Shown one piece after another: positions 39,714 to 49,436 of a DNA stretch of 64,000 bases (positions are counted from its first letter, which is position 1; each line of letters begins with the position of its first letter). The notes under the pieces were generated by a model. The model searched no databases. It had not been told where the DNA came from and was given only the letters and a program-made list of their open reading frames with translations. The position numbers were made by a program, and so were the translations under genes. Location of the stretch: contig JARVLF010000020.1 in the NCBI GenBank assembly GCA_030849465.1, forward strand, positions 186,001 to 250,000, in the 5' to 3' direction. Origin of the DNA: Moesziomyces globuligerus. Lineage: Eukaryota > Basidiomycota > Ustilaginomycetes > Ustilaginales > Ustilaginaceae.

Positions 39714-42700
39714 TCAGGCTTGATCGAGGTCGGACTCGAGGAAAGCTTTGAGTCGAGTCCAGGGTGAGAAGGAGTCTGTGTCTATGCCAATGTCAAGGGC
39801 CGAGATCCTTGCGCCAAACGTGTCTCGAGCCAGCAGGTTTGCCTGGGCTCGATCATCGTCGTCGTGCTGCTCGTGCTTTGCGCCTCTGAACATTCCGAGG
39901 AGACCCGAAGCAGGAGCTTGGGATTTCTTGAGCCGGATGAGCGACTGTTGATTCTTGACAATCGTCTCGAGCGTCGTCGTGTAGCTACGAAAGGCGTAGG
40001 TGAGGATGGGCTCGATCCAGTCCCTCTTGATCTCGTCTGAAATCCCCCGCATCGCTTCGTGCGAGAGGAACGCTTCCAGCGGTGCAAAGAGTTGCTCAAC
40101 CACCTCTACCCCAGTCCCAGCCGAACCACCCGATCCACCCGAACTACCGGGGCCAGTCGAAATAGAAGTACGGTAGGCAGGGGCGGAGAAGGAGCGCAGT
40201 AACCTCAGTGGTGCAGCCACGCGTGGGGAAAGGACGCCAAATGCCATCCGACCTACACTCGAAGTCAGACCCGCGATAAAGTCAAACGACTCGCCATCCA
40301 GCACTCGCGCGAGATCTGCACGCAGCTCTTCCACCTCGCTCCCACCGGTCATGGAGGAAGAGATTCGAGGGAGGGTCGTGGTCTCCAGCACGGCGTGCAT
40401 GCGCGTACGGAGGAGGAGACAGTCGCTCAGCAGTGCAGCTGCCAAGGCCAACTGCTCGTCCTCGTGCTGCTGGCTCGATCCATCCGATGGAAGCTGCGGA
40501 GTCGCCGCGCGCGAGATCTCGACCGACGCCGCTCGATCCATGCTACTGCGCGAGCCATCCGATCCCTCCCCCGCACCCCCACGCAGAGTTTCCAGCGGCC
40601 GATTGCTGATCACTGCGCTGCCGAGCTCGGCGGGAGACTGCTCTTCGATCCACGTCTTGTACCGACTGAGCAGCTGCAGCGTCACGCGCCACTGCCGCGC
40701 CGACAACTCGTGGATATGCACCCCTTCGGACCACACCCGCTCCACCGCCTCCAACACCGCACCTGTCGCGAGCAGACACTGGTCCCCTCCCACCTCGGCG
40801 CGCGCCCGTCCTTCGGCGAGATCAGCCTCGAGCTGCGTCACCACCTCGCGGAAGCGCATCTGGAAGTACACAGGCAGCTGCCATCGGCGCTTGATCGCTG
40901 CCCATCCTGCATGCGCCTGCACCGCCGCGCGCGAGGCCTCGGTCGGCGCGAGCGACAGCAGCCGCTCGAGAAAGAGGCGCGTGAGCGTAAAGTGCGCGTA
41001 AAACGCTTCCGTCTGCCCAACAAAGAAGACCACCCCGCCCAGATCGTCCAACAGCCGTCGAGAGATCTCGTCCCACAGAACCGAGACGAACACGTCGCAC
41101 TGCGCATCTCCGCCTCCGGAGGTCGCGTTCGACTCGCCCGACAGCGCGTGTGCGCCCTGTGCCGAGATCTCGCGCCCCGCATCGACCAACTGCCACGCCG
41201 TCACGCCGACAAACGTCAGCACCGCGTTGTACACCGCCGTCAGCGGGTCCGATCCCGTCAGCAGCATCGAGTGAACCCGCTGGCCGTGCTCCTGGAACAG
41301 CGCCGCTGCTGCGGCTGGCAGCGCAGCCGGCTCCTGCGGCGGACTCATCTCGTCGACACAGCGCTCAACGATGGTCTTGGCCGCCCACTCGCTGACGAGC
41401 AGATCGCGCACCGCCTCCTCGGCCTCGTTTCTCCGGCGCGGTGTCTCGCCACCCTCGGATCTAGATCGGACGAGCGTGAGTGTGTTGAGCGTAGCCAGCG
41501 TCATCTCGAGCCAGGAGCGTTGCTCGTCGAGTCTCGCGTGCCAGTAGGCGGCTTCTGCACCCGCACCCTCGTCGGCGGGATCAGCGACCTGGCTCCAGCT
41601 GTCGAGCTCGCTCGCGCCCTGTTCGTGGATCGTCGCTGGCTTCGACAGCGCAGGCCCGCCGAGGAAGCTCGTCCGCCGCGCGCTGCCTGCTGGGGGCCGG
41701 GACGATCTGCGGAGTTCGGGCGAACCGGGCGCACGCGGGCTGCTCTGGCCGTGTACAAGCAGAGAGTCCGGCGCGAGGAGCACGCGGAGCAAGCTGCGCA
41801 GGTCCTGCCGCAGGACGGCGCAGACGTTGTCCAGGCGGTCCTGCAGCGCATCCGTATAGTGCGAGAGACCCTCTTCGTCGATGCGCCGATGCAGGAAGCG
41901 CAGACGCGAATACTCGGCCGATGTGCGGGCGATGCGCTGCGGAAGTCCGAGCAGGGACGATGTTCCGCCCTCCACCGCATCCCCTCTATTGCGCATCGCA
42001 GATGGCGAAGCGGGTTCGTCGTGCAGCGCGTCCTTGGCCACAGATGATCGCCGGAGAACCTTGCGCTTTGGACGGCTGGTGTCAAGTCGGTCGTCCGTGT
42101 CGCTTTCCTCATCGTACTCGGAAGACATGGCGTAATCCGAAAAGGCATCGTCCGAGTCGGCTGCAACTGACGCAAGACTACCGCGGCGTTCGGGAACGGA
42201 TCCGATGCTGATCAGAGAAGGGCGTCGGGCCGAGAGCGAAGACTTGCGGCGGTTGCGCTGTGGCTCGGGCTGCTGGATGAGCAGTAGATCTTCGAGGCGC
42301 ACGATCGAGTCGTGCAGCTGCAGCATGAGCTCCAGGCGCGCCTTGTGGCTCGCTGCCTCCTCCTTCCTCCTCATGCAGCTAGCAATGTCGTCCTGGACGC
42401 TCTTGAGCATGCTGCGGGAAGCGAGTAGCGTATCGCGTACGGGCGCCATGAGACCCTCGGGCGCGACGTGGTCAGCCGAGATATCGCTGCGAGCGGCGGT
42501 GGTGAATCCGAGCCGTGCGATTCGATGCGCCTCTGCCTTGAGACTGCTGCCAAGGGAAACGAAATCTTTGTAGTCCTCATTGATGATCGAGTACAGCTCG
42601 TCCTTGAGCTTTTCATTGTAGCTTCGCAGATCGCTGAGGATGAAATTGAGATCCGAGGCTTTGGTGCGCGAGAGGAGGAAGTCGTCGACGGAGAAGGTAG

Positions 42701-42869
42701 GTGCGTGGACGGGCGAGAGCAGCTCGAGGTCGTGTGACAGTGGCGTGAGCGTTGGAAACTGACCGTAGTCTGGAGCCTCCTCGTCGTGAGGCATGTCCTT
42801 CATGACTGCCGAAGCACGGTCGCCGTTTGGTGGATCGCCATGCGAGCTCGACGCCGACGCCGATGCCAT
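39714..42869 (-). CDS. Conserved oligomeric Golgi complex subunit 2 (COG2)
   Basis: A 1051-residue intronless protein. The COG2 N-terminal signature is at residues about 50-180: LLSPVHAPTFSVDDFLLSR, ASDLNFILSDLRSYNEKLKDEL, YSIINEDYKDFVSLGSSL and a coiled coil through LELMLQLHDSIVRLEDLLLI. A Ser/Arg-rich insert follows (about 200-330), then a helical body and a C-terminal DUF3510-like region with DEIKRDWIEPILTYAFRSY and TTLETIVKNQQSLIRLKK. COG tethers retrograde vesicles at the Golgi and keeps glycosylation enzymes in place. The protein is longer than typical animal COG2 (about 740) because of low-complexity inserts. The gene is divergent from the ketosphinganine reductase gene. Confidence 0.9.
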   Translation of the reverse strand: MASASASSSHGDPPNGDRASAVMKDMPHDEEAPDYGQFPTLTPLSHDLELLSPVHAPTFSVDDFLLSRTKASDLNFILSDLRSYNEKLKDELYSIINEDYKDFVSLGSSLKAEAHRIARLGFTTAARSDISADHVAPEGLMAPVRDTLLASRSMLKSVQDDIASCMRRKEEAASHKARLELMLQLHDSIVRLEDLLLIQQPEPQRNRRKSSLSARRPSLISIGSVPERRGSLASVAADSDDAFSDYAMSSEYDEESDTDDRLDTSRPKRKVLRRSSVAKDALHDEPASPSAMRNRGDAVEGGTSSLLGLPQRIARTSAEYSRLRFLHRRIDEEGLSHYTDALQDRLDNVCAVLRQDLRSLLRVLLAPDSLLVHGQSSPRAPGSPELRRSSRPPAGSARRTSFLGGPALSKPATIHEQGASELDSWSQVADPADEGAGAEAAYWHARLDEQRSWLEMTLATLNTLTLVRSRSEGGETPRRRNEAEEAVRDLLVSEWAAKTIVERCVDEMSPPQEPAALPAAAAALFQEHGQRVHSMLLTGSDPLTAVYNAVLTFVGVTAWQLVDAGREISAQGAHALSGESNATSGGGDAQCDVFVSVLWDEISRRLLDDLGGVVFFVGQTEAFYAHFTLTRLFLERLLSLAPTEASRAAVQAHAGWAAIKRRWQLPVYFQMRFREVVTQLEADLAEGRARAEVGGDQCLLATGAVLEAVERVWSEGVHIHELSARQWRVTLQLLSRYKTWIEEQSPAELGSAVISNRPLETLRGGAGEGSDGSRSSMDRAASVEISRAATPQLPSDGSSQQHEDEQLALAAALLSDCLLLRTRMHAVLETTTLPRISSSMTGGSEVEELRADLARVLDGESFDFIAGLTSSVGRMAFGVLSPRVAAPLRLLRSFSAPAYRTSISTGPGSSGGSGGSAGTGVEVVEQLFAPLEAFLSHEAMRGISDEIKRDWIEPILTYAFRSYTTTLETIVKNQQSLIRLKKSQAPASGLLGMFRGAKHEQHDDDDRAQANLLARDTFGARISALDIGIDTDSFSPWTRLKAFLESDLDQA

Positions 42870-43386
42870 CTTTGGCGAGACGCCGCGCTACGGTGCCTCG
42901 TCGCGCTACACAGGACTGTCGGCTGACAATGTCGCGCCTATGAATCTGTGGGCGAGTCGTGAGTGGAGACTTAGCTGCTGTTGATGGTGATCCCGAAGGA
43001 AGCGGAGTTGCAGACAGGAGTGACACAAGTGGAAGCTTCGGATATGGCTCGAGCACGGAAGGACCGCGTGGAAAAATCACGTCCAATGTTACGTCGCCAG
43101 GGGCAAGGAGGGGCAGCACGAGCGCAGTGCGAAATTGAGCTCAGCTGCATGTGCCAACGGCCACAGCGAAGCCTTTGAGAGAAAGTTACACTTGAAAGCG
43201 CAAGACCAACACTGACGAGGCCTTCTTTCCACCGACTCGATAACCTTCGTATCCGACCGTCGATAGCGCGCCTATCTGCCCTCGTTTTAGAAGATCCCGG
43301 CAAACTTGATCCGTCAAGCTTTCTTTCGGCGATTCGGCGTTCAGCGCGCTGCAACCTCGAACCCGCCCCGAAGCCTCTTGTGGGCT
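42870..43386. promoter_or_regulatory. Divergent promoter region of COG2 and 3-ketosphinganine reductase
   Basis: About 517 bases serving two divergent starts. No TATA box is evident. An in-frame ATG at 43306 upstream of the chosen reductase start would add 27 basic residues. Confidence 0.45.
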
Positions 43387-44819
43387 ATGGCCAGCTACAA
43401 CCTGGTGGCGACCGCATCAAGTGCCTTGCTTGTCGGCGTCGTCTTGTCGCTCTTCCTCTCGACCACCATGGGTCTGCTGCGCAAGAAGTGGAAGCCAGAA
43501 GGGAAGAACATCTTCATCACCGGCGGTTCGCAGGGCCTCGGTCTTGCGCTCGCACAGCTGCTGGCGGCCAAGGGCGCAAACGTCACCATTTGCAGCAGGA
43601 CCGAGTCCAAGCTTCGCGAGGCCACGGATCAGGTCAAGGTGAGCTAGTTCCGTCCAGCCCATCCCTGCGAAAACCATGTGTTAGACTGACCTCGTCCCCT
43701 TGTCGACATTGCCACTTGGCTGCTCCTCCACTCTTCATCCTCGTCCTTATGCACATTGCGCTCGTACCCTCAGGCGGCAGCCAAGTCCCCCCAACAGAGA
43801 ATCAGCTACGTCACTGCGGACGTCTCCACATTTGAAGGCGCCAAGAAGGCCATTGCAGCATGCGATGTCGTGCCGGACACGGTGTTTTGCTGCGCAGGCG
43901 GTGCCAAGCCGGGCTTCTTCCTCGAGCAGACCGAAAGCGACTTTGAACAAGGCATGAAGACCGACTACTGGACCTGCCTCGCCACAGCCCATGTAAGATC
44001 ATCTCCTACCGTCGCTTGAACGCTGTCCACTCGCTTGCTAACAGACGTCTCTGTCACTGCCCACAACGTACGAATTCAGGCGGCTGCCAATGCAATGGCG
44101 CGAACCAACTTGGTCGACGGCAAGATCGTGCTCGTGAGCTCACTGCTGGGTCTCATGGGCCTGGTCGGATACTCGCAATATGCTCCGGCCAAGTACGCCA
44201 TCCGAGGTGAGTAGCACTCCCGACCAGCGTCGAGACAAGCAACAGCGGGCTGATCTGCTTTGTTTTGACGCACTAGGGCTGGCTGAGACGCTTCGGTCCG
44301 AGTTGATCATGTACGGCATCTCCGTGCACGCCTACTTCCCGGCGAGCATCCTCTCGCCCGGATTCGAGCAGGAGAACAAGACCAAACCCGCGGTGACGGC
44401 CGAGATCGAAAAGGACGATACGCCGCTCACGCCCGCACAGTGTGCCAAAGGTCTCGTCAAAGGTATGTGATCGTGGGCCTGTTCCTTCTGGGCTTTCCCA
44501 CGATTGGCCTAAGCTCTGGCTCGGAAGCTGCGAAATGAAACCTCGGCACGCACGAGGAGCAGAAAGCTGACCTGGCTTGGAGTCCTTTTGGTGATCTACA
44601 GGTGTGGAGCGCGGCCACTTCTTCATCACGACCGACATTAATTCGGAGCTCTTCCGCGTCGCTGCGCTGGGCGGTGCACCGACGAATCGCGGTGTACTCG
44701 ACCGCGCTCTGACGCTCGTCTCCTGGATCGCCATCCCCTTCTGGCGCTCCTTGATCGCAGACAGGACCGTGAGAAAGCACCGCAAAGAGCACCTCGCTTC
44801 TCTCGCGCCCAAATCTTAA
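43387..44819 (+). CDS. 3-ketodihydrosphingosine reductase (Tsc10/KDSR), five exons
   Basis: Exons 43387-43638, 43774-43992, 44080-44206, 44277-44462 and 44602-44819 join to 333 residues, matching yeast Tsc10 (320) and human KDSR (332). All introns begin GT and end AG. An N-terminal hydrophobic segment (LVATASSALLVGVVLSLFL) is followed by the NADPH-binding motif FITGGSQGLGLALAQLLA, the FCCAGGAKPGFF segment, catalytic Ser in IVLVSSLLGLMGL, and the YxxxK pair in YSQYAPAKYAIR. The sequence AAANAMAR precedes the catalytic region. The enzyme reduces 3-ketosphinganine to sphinganine at the ER, the second step of sphingolipid synthesis. It is by far the most intron-dense gene in the window. An upstream in-frame ATG at 43306 is possible but less likely. 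Confidence 0.93.
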
Positions 44820-45049
44820 TCACAGCGACCTTCACGTCTCATCAACCAAAATAAGAGCGGCGGCCTCTTGCGACGGTGCCCACCAAAGATGCGATCCTCT
44901 AATCACCCGATCCCGACTCGGGTAGCCTGGCACACGCAGTCGAAATGCCAGAATCGTGAAAGCATGCTGTGCATGGGCGAGACTATGTACAGAGGGGGGC
45001 GGCGAGTCCCAACGGCACTGGGTTGGTTGGACTGGATGGATGGGTGGCC

Positions 45050-46477
45050 TTACTCTTCGGTCTTGGCCTTTTTGCCGATGGTGGGTGGTGCGCCCTCATC
45101 GCGGTTGTTGGATTCTCCGTCGCGCTTGCGCTTGTCACCGCCGGCACGGCCGAAGCCTCCACGTCCGGTCTTGTTGGGACGGCCGCCGCCGCCGCGACCA
45201 CCACGGCCACCACGGCCACCGCGGCCGCCTCGGCTGTAGCTGCCGTTTCCGCGCGGTCCACGCTGGGCATCCTGCTCGCGCCTGTCGAGCATGAACGAGG
45301 CGCGGAAGTTGGCACGCTCGATGTAGAACTTCTTGGCCGTCTCCTCGTCGACGCGCTCAAACTCGACGACCTTGCCGCCCACGGTGATGTTCTTGCTCTT
45401 GATCTCAGCGAGCTTGTCGTCCGAGAGGCTCTCCTTGAATCCGACCGCACCCTCGACGGCGCCGGTCGGGAACTCGACGAACGAGGTCGGGTGGACCGTG
45501 ACAAGCGTGTCCTTGAGGTCCCTCCAGTTGCCGCCCTCGCCAGCGCCCTTGAACTTGAGCACGGACTGAGCGGGGAACTCGACGGCAGACGGGTCGACCG
45601 TGCCGTCCTCGCGCGTGGTGAGCTGCTTGCCGTTGTACTCGAACTCGAGCGGGTCCGAACGCTTGGGCTTGTCGTCCTGCTTGCGGTCGCCGCTCTTGCC
45701 GTCGCGCTTGTTCATCTCCTTGAAGGCGTTGAACTTCTTGTGCGCCGAGTCGCTGCCGCGGTTGATGCGGTTGTTGGCCGGGTCGATGCCCTTCTCCTCC
45801 ATCTTCATCTTGACGTAGGCGTCCTTGCTCATGACCACGAGCTCCTTGTCCTGGAAGCTGATGCCCTTGCCGCCGTCCTGCTCGGGCTCCTTCTCGGCCG
45901 CCTTGGCGAGGAACTTGACGCGGTCGTCCATCTCGGCGAACTCGACAAAGACGGATCCCTTGAACGGCTTGGGCTTGGCGTTGGCCTCCATGTCGCGGCG
46001 CATGCGCACGCTGTTGACCTTGCCGAACGTGCCGAAGAACGACTCGAGCTCCTTCTGCAGCGATTCGGTCTCGTCGCCGAAGCCCTTGGCGTAGACGGAG
46101 CGATCAAAGGCGTCCTTGACGGGCACGAGCTCCTTCCTCCTGCGCACGTTGGCGCCGTCCTCGCTGACGTCGAGCAGCTCCTTGGATCCGCGGAGCACCT
46201 CGGCGATGCCCTCGAGGCCGAGGAGCTCCTTGATCTCGCGCATGCGCTTGAAGGAAGCGATGGTGGCAATGGGCACCCAGCCCTCGGGGTCCTTGCGCGT
46301 GAGGGTGAAGAGGAACTTGTCGAAGGGAAGGTTCGAGTCGTGGAAGTAGAACTCCACCTGGCGGAGAGCCTCCTCCTTGGCCTCGTCGACGGTCATGGTG
46401 GTGGCGGGGACCTCAGCGGTGGAAGAAGAGGCGGCAGGTTCCACCACCTCGGTCTTGACTGCCTGTTCAGCGGACAT
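45050..46477 (-). CDS. La-family RNA-binding protein (Lhp1/La homolog)
   Basis: A 475-residue protein starting MSAEQAVKTEVVEPA; the frame is open upstream but begins there with a non-ATG codon. A La motif lies at about residues 35-120 (RQVEFYFHDSNLPFDKFL, EGWVPIATIASFKRM, VRRRKEL), then an RRM from about 130 to 235 (SVYAKGFGDETESLQKELES, GSVFVEFAEMDDRVKFLAKA), a Lys-rich linker, an atypical second RRM (VLKFKGAGEGGNWRDLKDTL, GAVGFKESLSDDKLAEI) and an RGG-rich basic tail (GGRGGRGGRGGRGGG) ending in a likely nuclear signal. La proteins bind the UUU-OH tails of new RNA polymerase III transcripts and protect tRNA precursors. Convergent with the reductase gene (230 bases). Confidence 0.93.
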   Translation of the reverse strand: MSAEQAVKTEVVEPAASSSTAEVPATTMTVDEAKEEALRQVEFYFHDSNLPFDKFLFTLTRKDPEGWVPIATIASFKRMREIKELLGLEGIAEVLRGSKELLDVSEDGANVRRRKELVPVKDAFDRSVYAKGFGDETESLQKELESFFGTFGKVNSVRMRRDMEANAKPKPFKGSVFVEFAEMDDRVKFLAKAAEKEPEQDGGKGISFQDKELVVMSKDAYVKMKMEEKGIDPANNRINRGSDSAHKKFNAFKEMNKRDGKSGDRKQDDKPKRSDPLEFEYNGKQLTTREDGTVDPSAVEFPAQSVLKFKGAGEGGNWRDLKDTLVTVHPTSFVEFPTGAVEGAVGFKESLSDDKLAEIKSKNITVGGKVVEFERVDEETAKKFYIERANFRASFMLDRREQDAQRGPRGNGSYSRGGRGGRGGRGGRGGGGRPNKTGRGGFGRAGGDKRKRDGESNNRDEGAPPTIGKKAKTEE

Positions 46478-47343
46478 GATGACTAGCTGGCTGTGATGGG
46501 ACGGTGTGCGAAAGTCCGTCCTCGGCGTAGATGGTGAGAGCAAGACAAGTGCGCGACGAGGAGGCGAGCCGTCCGGGTGTCGGCAGACGGTCTGCGACAA
46601 CTACGAGCTCGAGCTCGAGCTGCTGCTGCTCCAAAATCGTGCATACGTCGCATACTGGCTACGAAGCCCGAATATTTTTCTCAAAATTCCACTCTCGAGA
46701 AGACCCGAGCACCTTGATTTTTTTTCTTCTTCCCCTACCCGCCCTCTCACTCACTCAGACTGGACCCTCGGAAAAATCGTCTCGGCGCAGAGGGTGGAAT
46801 TGTAGAATCTGGAACGTTGAGAACCTGAATCGGTGATCATTCCACGGCGAGTCCAATTTTGACTTATGTCGTACGGAAGAAGCAAGCCACAGCCGGAACG
46901 CGCACGAGCCCGGGCGGGACGGACGGCTGAAGCACAGTTGGGCACCCGTCCATGCAGGTCGAGGCGCTAAGCTGAAACTGTGATTCACACACTGGCCAGA
47001 TTCACGCTCTGCCGCCTGAAAGTGAGTGCCGTCAGCCGGATCTACCGAGCCTGGCTGCAGCTTGCCGCACACTCCAACGCCAGCCACACACCAACGCAGC
47101 CAGCAGCATCTTCGCATCGCATCGCAGAGTCCACTTCGGACCTGGCACTTCGACATCCCTGGGCTAGAGATCGGAACAGCCGCTTCGTGCTAGACGGCGA
47201 CTCAGCTACGCATCGAGCTTCTCGGCCAACTTCGACATCAGCGGCTCGCTCCAAGCAAAGCAAGATCCCTGCCGCAGCCTCTGGCCACACAAACTCAGCT
47301 CGGTGGCTTTGTCTTTTTTCTTCGGTCCGGCTACCACATCGCC
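46478..47343. promoter_or_regulatory. Divergent region between La and the one-TM protein
   Basis: About 870 bases holding both promoters. A GAGCTC-rich patch near 46605-46622 and an A/T-rich stretch near 46670-46730 are visible; no gene is supported. Confidence 0.45.
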
Positions 47344-48542
47344 ATGACTTGGCCTATCGACACGCTGCGCTCATGGACCGACAGTGGGCCGCTCGAGACG
47401 CTCAAAGCGGCGCTTGAGGCGGCGCTGTTCCGCAACCCTGAACCACAGCCTGTCTCGACATGGAGGCTCATCATCGACCCGCCCATGCCCTACTGGGTCA
47501 GCCTCTTCTCGCAGTCGTGCCGCATCATCTCGCTGCTCATCCTCCTGCCCATCATCCTGATCGGCATCATCGACTTTGCCGGCTATGCAGTCTTCCGAAC
47601 GCTCGGTATGTCCCCCCGCCTCCATCCCTCTACTGCCACGATTCTCTTTGCTGACGCTCGCTCTTGACCCTGTGCACTCATTTAGGACTGCATCGACGGA
47701 GGGTTCGAATCTTACGCCAGACAAAGGAAGGAGCGCCAGTGCCGGTGGGGCGTTCGAGTTCCAGGCGCAAGCCTCGCGTCTATCAAAACGACCGACACAG
47801 GCCTACGGACCGGAGCAACATTCCGAGCATCGTCAAAGCGCCGCTGCTATCGCCAGGCACGTACGATGCCGAGACGCTGCTGCGCCAGCGCGCACGCTCC
47901 CTCAGCAGTGCCTCGGCCGAGGAGGAAGCCGCATGGGTCGCAAGCGGCGGGCAACAGGCTCGATTGAGTGCACTCTCCAAGGATCCAGATGCCTCGCTCA
48001 CCTCACCCACTTCTCCCGACAGCGAAGGAGGCTCCGTTGGCGATGGTGAGGGGCGCGATTACTTTGGCCGAGCACCGCGCGTAGGCGTGGATGGAGCGTT
48101 GGGGTTGGCGGATACGGATGTGGAGAGCGGCACCGAGAGCGGCCGAGACAGCCCCGTGCAGCGCTTCGCCCAGCTCAAAGGCAGCAGCTCCAGAAGGAGA
48201 GGGCTGTCGGGCGGGCTCAACTTTACGCCTGTCAGTCCGGACCGCAGCGGATTCGCGGCCCGCGGCACGAATGCTGCGGCTGGCGGCGAGGCGGAAGACG
48301 GTACAGCGATGCAGCAGACGGACTCGAACAGTGCGAGCGTAGTTAGCCTCGGGTCGAGCGACTCGCCTGGCAGCTCGAACGGCGCGCGTGCGTCCCGAGA
48401 CGCCGCAAGCGCGACATTGAGCTCATCGTGGATCGGAGTGGATCCCAACGACGCAGCACCGCCCCCCGTAGACCCTGCTACCGCGGCGGCAGCCGCAGGC
48501 CTGGAAGCTCCATCCAACGTCTGGTCGGGAAAGTCCACGTAA
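47344..48542 (+). CDS. Unrecognised protein with one hydrophobic segment (two exons)
   Basis: Exons 47344-47605 and 47686-48542 join in phase 1 to 372 residues; the 80-base intron begins GTATGT and ends TTTAG. I do not recognise the family. The N-terminus (MTWPIDTLRSWTDSG) precedes a strong hydrophobic stretch at about residues 52-82 (SLFSQSCRIISLLILLPIIL then IGIIDFAGYAVF). A basic segment (LHRRRVRILRQTKEG) follows, fitting a positive-inside stop-transfer orientation. The remaining 270 residues are Ser/Asp/Ala-rich and disordered (TSPTSPDSEGGSVGDGEGR; SVVSLGSSDSPGSSNG), like a cytosolic tail with phosphorylation sites. It is probably a small ER or plasma-membrane protein; the function is unknown. 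Confidence 0.75.
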
Positions 48543-48902
48543 GGCCTGACACTTGCAATGTCAGGTGTACTCCTCCGCGCTTTGCTTTGCTGTCCTGTGC
48601 AATACATCGATTGTTCCGGCCGTCGCGATGGAATCGACACATTCGAAGAAGCTTGTTCTCCGCTCACTTCATCTTTCATGATCGCTGCAGGCTCTTAACT
48701 GACAACTTCATTCCGTTCATTTGTGAACCACCCGTCAACAGCGCTGCCAAGAAGGATCAATGAGACACGCACACACAGACGATGGAGCCATGCCGAGACG
48801 CACGTCGCTGTGATTCCTACAGTGCAAGGAGCGGGTGTGCTAGGTGCACGGAACTCGCGCGCGCACGACTGGATTCAATTTGAGCACAAGTTGGCCGAGC
48901 AC
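48543..48902. other. Convergent 3' region between one-TM protein and cyclophilin
   Basis: About 360 bases between two stop codons. Nothing beyond the expected 3' UTRs is seen. Confidence 0.4.
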
Positions 48903-49436
48903 TTAGAGCTCGCCCGAGTCGGCGATGGTGATGGTAGAGCGGGTCTTGCCAGAGCCGGAGCCCTCGTTCTCGATGGCCTTGACGATGTCCATGCCCTCGA
49001 CAACCTCGCCGAAGACGACGTGCTTGCCGTCGAGCCACGAGGTGACGACGGTGGTGATGAAGAACTGCGAGCCGTTGGTGTTGGGGCCGGCGTTGGCCAT
49101 CGAGAGCAGACCGGGCTTGTTGTGGGTGAGCTTGAAGTTCTCGTCGGCGAACTTGGCGCCGTAGATCGACTTGCCACCGGTGCCGTTGCCGGCGGTGAAG
49201 TCACCACCCTGGAGCATGAACTGAGGGATGACGCGGTGGAAGGACGAGCCCTTGTAGCCGAAGCCGTGAGCGCCGGTGCAGAGCTCACGGAAGTTCTTGG
49301 CCGTCTTGGGAACAACATCGTCGTACAGCTTGAAGACGACGCGGCCCAAGGGCTGGTTGTTCTTGGTGATGTCGAAGAAAACGTTGGACATGATTCTGGC
49401 GGACGACGTAAATTGACGAGCAAAAGTGGCGTGCAT
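48903..49436 (-). CDS. Cyclophilin A-type peptidyl-prolyl isomerase with optional mitochondrial N-terminus
   Basis: The single-domain cyclophilin core is complete: [97 protein letters not shown]. Active-site Arg, Phe, Gln, Trp and His are all present, so isomerase activity and cyclosporin binding are expected. Translation from the inner ATG at 49391 gives a 162-residue cytosolic form. The ATG at 49436 adds 15 residues ([15 protein letters not shown]) with no acidic residue and two Arg, a short mitochondrial-type presequence. Neurospora makes both forms from one gene, so both may be used here. A donor GTAAGT at 49695 with a CAG at 49471 suggests a leader intron. Confidence 0.95.
   Translation of the reverse strand: MHATFARQFTSSARIMSNVFFDITKNNQPLGRVVFKLYDDVVPKTAKNFRELCTGAHGFGYKGSSFHRVIPQFMLQGGDFTAGNGTGGKSIYGAKFADENFKLTHNKPGLLSMANAGPNTNGSQFFITTVVTSWLDGKHVVFGEVVEGMDIVKAIENEGSGSGKTRSTITIADSGEL

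Noticed and set aside
47695..47715. GGTTCGAATC resembling a tRNA T-loop
   Set aside because: It lies inside exon 2 of the one-TM protein gene and no acceptor or anticodon arms surround it.
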